Shown piece by piece: positions 59,051 through 64,000 of a stretch of 64,000 nucleotides of DNA; position 1 is the stretch's first letter, and each line of letters begins with the position of its first letter. The stretch is from contig NC_080043.1 of NCBI RefSeq assembly GCF_012489685.1, positions 16,424,223 to 16,488,222 of the forward strand, written 5' to 3'. Both the position numbers and the translations under genes were made by a program. Source of the stretch: Lotus japonicus. Lineage: Eukaryota > Streptophyta > Magnoliopsida > Fabales > Fabaceae. The notes under the pieces were generated by a model. The model was not told the DNA's origin, ran no database searches, and saw nothing but the letters and a program-made list of their open reading frames with translations.

Positions 59051-61199
59051 CTATGGAGAGGGCTCTATGATACAATGGGGGCGAGCTGCCAAGGTGCATT
59101 GCAAGTGCCTGTGGCATGTGATTAAGTGGTCATTGGTGAGGCCAGCTGCCTGCATAAACGAATGAACCACGGTTGGACCAACGAACCTAAACCCTCTCCT
59201 AACCATGTCTTTGCTAATGCTTTCTGATTTTGATGTCTTCACTGGGATCTTGTGGCCAAACTTGTATTGAGTTGAGATAGGTTTGTGATTCACAAACCCC
59301 CAAATGTACTTGTCAAATGAACCAAAGTCTTTCATAACCTGTAATGCCCCAATTTCCAAAGAAAATATTAGCAAAAGCTTAATGTTTAATGCATGATCTG
59401 TTAAAATAAAAAGAAATCATCCCATGATCTGTCCCACCATTGAATTTTTTTTTTTATACTTCAGTTAAAATCAACTCCTAACTAGTGTCTGTTAAACAAC
59501 AATAACTAAAATAATATGGCTAAAAAAAATTAGCAGATAGATTAGTTAGTTCATGTGGGGCCAGGAATTAAAACTTCTAAACTGTTGGAACATGTTTGTT
59601 TGCAACTTTCTTGTCAATGGGTGTATCAAAAGATAAATAATACTTGTAGCTGAAAACAGGTCACCTTTAAATCTTTAATATAATACTCCTTAACTATTCT
59701 GTTGTTTCCTATTAGAATATGCACTTAAATCAGCTCAAACTGTGGCTTAGAGAGACATGATTTGAAAAAGAAGACAGATCAAGTAGCAAAGATTAAAAGA
59801 ATGATGAAAAGGTTATTGATATTTGAATTTTGAGGCACAAAGCTAATTGCTTACCTTTAAAATTTGGTTAGCATTATCAACGACTCCTCGAATTTTGCTG
59901 ATTTCAATGCCATATTCTGAACTAATAGACATCATTTGCTTATCCGTTAAGTTAGCCACAGTTTCTGCATCAAATTCTGAAAATGCAGTCCTGCACATAA
60001 TTTAACATTATTAGTTTCTTTGAATAAAAGCATGTGTTTGTGAAATTACATATGCAATTAGCCAATTATGAATATGAACCTGAAATCTTGGCGTTTCTTC
60101 AAGGTTGAGGTCCAATCAGATCCAACTTGAGCACCGCTCAAAACTAGAAGTTCAAACAACACCCTGAATGAATTATATAATGTTTATGTCAGTCATCATC
60201 ATTAGTCTCTCCATATATGTGTTTGGCATCATTTGTGCTTGTGACAGAAAAAGAAGGAAGTGAGGGCTTACTTGTCATCATGAACTGGAACTCCCCATTC
60301 TTCATCATGATAAGCTATATAGATTGGATCTATTTATCAAAAAGAGACATATAGATTAACACATTTTTCTTTTCAGATAAACACTTTGCAAATAGGAAAA
60401 ATAGAAAAATGATTTGTAGACATGCAACACATCCAACAGATACAAGAAGTAAAAAAAAAGTAGTGTATGTTAGATGTATGCAATGTTTGTATATTTAAGT
60501 ATCATTACTCATTTATCAAAATGGATGTGAATTTGAATTAAAAATTCAAAATATTTAATATTTACCTGAATTGACTGTGATAAAGCTGCATCTCTTCTCC
60601 TCCTCATTTGTCTTTGATGCAAGAGTGCTTGAAGGATCAAAAGGAACAACTCTTTCAAACTTTGCAGACTTTGATCTTCCATAATGGGCAATCTTCAATT
60701 TCCTCTGTGCCTGCTGCAGTGCCACCTGTTCCCTCCTCACAGCAGCTATGCTTCCTGGGGAGTCAGTGATCAAAGAGGAAGAGTAACTGAAAGATGCCTC
60801 TACAGGACCAATACCACAGGACCCTTCCTTAAAACTCTTGGACTTTTTCCTCTCTAAAGTTGGAGTCTTTATTGAGTTTCTTGGTGTCACAACAATCTTT
60901 TCAGAACTTGAATTTAGCCCATTATTGTCACTGGCTCTCTTTATAGCAGGAGGCCTAGGGGACTTGGACTTTGGAGAAACTGGAGGTGTCAATAAAGCCT
61001 TGTTTGGAAGTGGGAGTGATGGTGGAGAAAGTGATTTTGGTGGTGTCACTTTCTTAATTGAGTTTCTCCTCTCAAGGCTTGGAACACGGTTGCAAGTTGG
61101 TTGAAGGACAGGCCTGCCATTGATTCTGGCCACTGGATGTATAATTGTGGTGGTGGTGGCTTCTATGCCTACAGTCACTTTGGCCTTGGAGCTGCACAT
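59051..61199 (-). CDS. TAG: DNA-3-methyladenine glycosylase I (TAG family), complete five-exon gene
   Basis: The enzyme removes 3-methyladenine from alkylated DNA, the first step of base-excision repair; it acts where DNA is (nucleus, possibly organelles). Exons are 60566-61199, 60272-60329, 60080-60163, 59855-59990 and 59051-59338. They total 1200 bp (399 aa plus stop) with all GT-AG introns in phase. Residues 1-200 form a basic, Ser/Pro-rich, low-complexity extension (MCSSKAKVTVG start), usual in plant members. The catalytic domain starts near Cys204. YHDEEWG (218-224) and the closing DHLITC (374-379) give the family's zinc set: Cys204, His219, His375 and Cys379. SKSESISKDMVRRGFRFVGP is the conserved C-terminal core. 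I chose the start at 61199 because an upstream in-frame Met (61304) would add a hydrophobic stretch not typical of the family. Confidence 0.95.
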
Positions 61200-61350
61200 T
61201 TTGTTATCAATGTTCAATGGGAGAAAGTGTGTTTTGGAGGAAAAGTGTAAACAAAATAGAGGAAGGATGGTAATGAATAAGCAACTGTTATGGCAATAGC
61301 ACAATGATTTGTGATGAGGGACTGAAGGAGGAGAAGGGAGGGGTGTGGGG

Positions 61351-61357
61351 TTTTATA
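61351..61357 (-). promoter_or_regulatory. Likely TATA box of the glycosylase gene
   Basis: TATAAAA on the minus strand lies about 150 bp upstream of the ATG in a C-rich context. The spacing allows a 5' UTR of about 120 bases. The assignment is by position only. Confidence 0.6.
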
Positions 61358-61379
61358 ATGTATAGAAGAAAATTATTAT

Positions 61380-62119
61380 CGACATTCACTTTAACACTTT
61401 CTTTCTTATAATCTCTCATTTATTGGTTGAAATTCATGTAGGATCAACTGAAAATATTGATTTCACTTCCAGTTTCGCCCGACCCACATAATTTATAACT
61501 GATCGATATAAAAAGTATTGAAAAGAGAGTGTTAAAATGAGTGTTACTAGCATTTTTCGGACAGGAAAGGTGGGGACAGGTGGAGGGGAAGTTGTAACAT
61601 GGGGAGGTGGGGATCTGCCATACAACCTCTTGTGAAGAGGATTACTTTTTGCAAACTAATCCACGAGGGGTGAATGTGACACACGCTTCTAATCCTGGCC
61701 ACTTGGCAATGTCTCAAGCTGATGATTGTGATTAGTTCATGTAATATAATGGATTTTGGTATTAAAGTTTTGTAAGCTTTCAATCAGGAGAGAATCAAGG
61801 AAGCTTGAAAGAGGTTTCGTTGGTTGGAATATTGTGCTGTTCTGGAATCATCAACCTGGAGAAGTTATATGCGACAATTCACTATAAAACGGAAAGACAT
61901 TATTTTTTAATTAGTATTGGTATTTCAATTTTTTGGTAAACCGGAAAATATTAGTATTTCAATTTGAAATAAAAAAATTATTATTTATTTATTAATTTAC
62001 AATATATAATTTCTGAAACACAGAGCATTTGAATGACATGTCAAATACTCCCTAGCATTTTCACTATTTAATTTGTATCCATTTTGGATCAGGAGCGGTT
62101 GTTTCCTTCATTCTTCAAT
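61380..62119. other. Intergenic upstream of the glycosylase gene
   Basis: No gene is supported. Minus-strand frames at 61434-61783 overlap one another and lack any domain; they lie in the promoter side of the glycosylase gene. Confidence 0.5.
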
Positions 62120-62480
62120 CTAGCAAGTCATGTTTGGCTTAACCAAAAAAAAAAAAGCTAGAATATTGGCTCTAGCATTACATTTTCTGGGAATGTATTG
62201 AAATTCTACTTTCTGGAATTTCGTGCATAGGTGCTTTACGACTTCCATTGACATGAGTAACCACAGGCTGAAATCACTACATAGAATGATTGATCTCACT
62301 CCCAAGTAGGTGTCCATGATAAGTCCTACAATGCGAGCTTCATACTTCACTTGGTTATTCAAAGTTGAGACCTCGAATCTTAATGATTGCTCGATCACTA
62401 TTTTATGATTATCCCAACTCCTGCTCCACTCTTATGGGAAGAACCGTCGACATGCAACGTCTATTTAGTATCTTCTTCAT
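62120..62480 (-). pseudogene. Decayed Ty3/gypsy RNase H fragment
   Basis: On the minus strand HVDGSSHKSGAGVGII (about 62405-62452) is followed, after stops and a frame change, by LRFEVSTLNNQVKYEA and VEFQYIPRKCNARANIL. These are the three landmark segments of the RNase H domain (the DGS start, the NNxAEYEA helix, and the VPRxxNxxAD end) in plant gypsy pol proteins. The missing acidic residue after the Asn-Asn helix and the stops show that it is dead. Confidence 0.65.
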
Positions 62481-63553
62481 TTGTGTTTTCCTTAGTCCTT
62501 TCCGGGACAAAGTATGTTCTTAATTTGTTTATATTTGATCGCTTATATGATGGATGAGAATAAATGTCATGCTTAATGAGTTAGATTGACCATGTTATCA
62601 TTCTTCTAGCTAAGCTTGGCTTGTGAAGGATGTGCTTGATAGGTAAATCTGTTTTGAGTATTATGGCCTGAGCTTCAAAATATTGCCTCAACCTCCTCAT
62701 TGTCATCACCAAAGTGAAAGCTACTCTTTTCAACCTCTGATATCTCATCTCTAGGCCTCGAATTTTTTTCTAACAAATTACGTTAGATAAATTAACTCTT
62801 TCTTTTTGAGACATAGTGCTTACTTTGCAAAATTAATTTCTTTCCCCATGTTGTTATAGAGAGTAACTCGTTAGAAGCAATTTGCTTGTTGTCCTCTCAT
62901 TAGGACTCAGATCACCCGTATATAGACGTTCTTTGTCAGATGAGTCACTGAGCTACCTTTCACGATTGCGGCTTTGTCCTTTCCGTTTGGGACCCATATC
63001 TTCACCTCTCTTTTCGGCAGATGCCAGCGTTATCTTATGATAGATGCTGAGGCGGGCCTGTCCTCCCCCTAGCCGTTTGAGCTTGATGCTTAGTTTTTCT
63101 TCGGGGCTTAGCCCCTCCATGTAACAAAAAATAATTGACGGAGGCGGAAATTTGAGACTAGGGGGCAAGAACAAAGAATATGACATGCATACAATAATTT
63201 CTACAACTTACATACATATGTATGACATGTAAACAAAATTGAGAAGTTAGTGGAGCATGTCACCACCATGTCCCCCTCCCTCCGCTCCTCCATAGGGTAT
63301 ACAAATTTGTTTTATGTTTCATTTATAAATAGATTAACCCGTCTTGATTTTTAAAAAGTGGATATATTTGTAGAGTTTTATATGTCCTACTTTTTGGATA
63401 TTAGCTGTGTCACAGGGTGTTCATGTCTTGCGTGTCCGTGTCAGAATAGGTGTTTTATAAGTGTAAGTATAAATATTAAAAGTTAACGAATACTATTTTA
63501 TCAACACCTAATATAATTCATAAGTAATATAATTTTTTAAGTGCTATATGTTT
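62481..63553. other. Intergenic, probable decayed retroelement
   Basis: The stretch adjoins the RNase H fragment and may be more of the same element, but I cannot identify domains. A minus-strand frame at 62953-63186 has no recognisable features. Confidence 0.35.
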
Positions 63554-63851
63554 TTAGTCCCTGTAAAATGGGGGTGAATTGAATTTGGACTCTTTAAAAA
63601 ATTTCATAGCTTTTAGTCCCAAATTATTGAAATAGGTAAAAGTAGTCCCAGTCGCACGTCTTGTGACAGTTTTTGTGCATTATCGAGATTTTTAACCGTC
63701 ACAAATTATTTATTCTTGGTTTTAGTAGTGGTTTAAACCGCCACAAAATGAATCAATTGATTAATTTCACTTATTACTAATGTTGGGGACTAGAAGTTAT
63801 TGTTATTTTAGAGGGACCAAATTCAATTCACCCCTATTTTATAGGGATTAA
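63554..63851. mobile_element. TIR DNA element (about 298 bp)
   Basis: The left end TTAGTCCCTGTAAAATGGGG and the right end, whose reverse complement is TTAATCCCTATAAAATAGGG, continue as a 35-bp imperfect inverted repeat covering GGTGAATTGAATTTGG. The interior has a second inverted pair, CCGTCACAAAT / TTTAAACCGCCACAAA. No TSD was fixed and no ORF is present. The superfamily is uncertain; Mutator-like or CACTA-like MITEs are possible. Confidence 0.7.
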
Positions 63852-64000
63852 CAAATATATTTAACCTTTTAAAAAAAATTAAGACTTAACAAAATATGTA
63901 CTATGGCATCGAATTGCACCACCATATAATTCAGATTTTATAATGGAAAGCATATGATTCCGCTGCTCCTACATTATCTATACTTTGCTTGCTCCAGTGA

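Noticed and set aside
59338..59400. TGTAATGCCCCAATTT resembles the start of the solo LTR at 33488
   Set aside because: It is the 3' end of the last intron of the glycosylase gene (GGGGCATTACAG acceptor), and the similarity stops after about 16 bases.

Overview
This is a plant nuclear window, most likely from a papilionoid legume. It is AT-rich, its genes have many short exons, and it holds TRIM, copia, gypsy, Helitron, hAT and Harbinger elements nested in one another. I could not fix the genus from the sequence. Splice sites were placed by eye using GT/GC-AG rules and codon phase. TE boundaries were placed from terminal motifs plus target-site duplications (TSDs).

Bases 1-31184 (minus strand) hold most of the gene for the nuclear-pore basket protein NUA (nuclear pore anchor, the plant TPR/Mlp homologue). 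I resolve 48 consecutive coding exons, about 1737 codons, with unbroken phase from the ATG at 31184 to the left edge; the 3' end lies outside. The introns carry many transposons. The largest intron (12463-18507) holds a young Ty1/copia element with identical LTRs and a perfect TSD. Its pol region is split by a 426-bp TRIM with its own TSD. Other introns hold an 802-bp hAT-type element with an 8-bp TSD, TRIM remnants, MITE-like repeats and a LINE tail.

Bases 31526-32575 are an ORF that joins a LINE reverse-transcriptase tail to the C-terminus of an hAT transposase. Bases 33250-52017 are a Harbinger/Tourist-type element (TIR GGGC, TSD TTA) swollen by nested insertions: a GGT-rich simple repeat, a 2.9-kb solo LTR, a 672-bp hAT MITE, and a 14-kb Helitron (37827-51964). 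The Helitron carries a decayed RPA1-like gene, a nine-unit 276-bp tandem array with Pol III-like A and B boxes in each unit, a second RPA-like remnant, a B3-domain remnant and a second, inverted Helitron. I see no Rep/helicase ORF in it.

Bases 52021-59000 are intergenic: a local tandem duplication, a tRNA-derived SINE, a 1.9-kb solo LTR, small MITEs and one possible small secreted-peptide ORF. Bases 59051-61199 (minus) hold a complete five-exon gene for DNA-3-methyladenine glycosylase I. Bases 61200-64000 hold its promoter side, a decayed gypsy RNase H fragment and a short TIR element.

The two intact host genes (nuclear pore and DNA repair) show no functional link. The main interest is the layered transposon history and the Helitron cargo.
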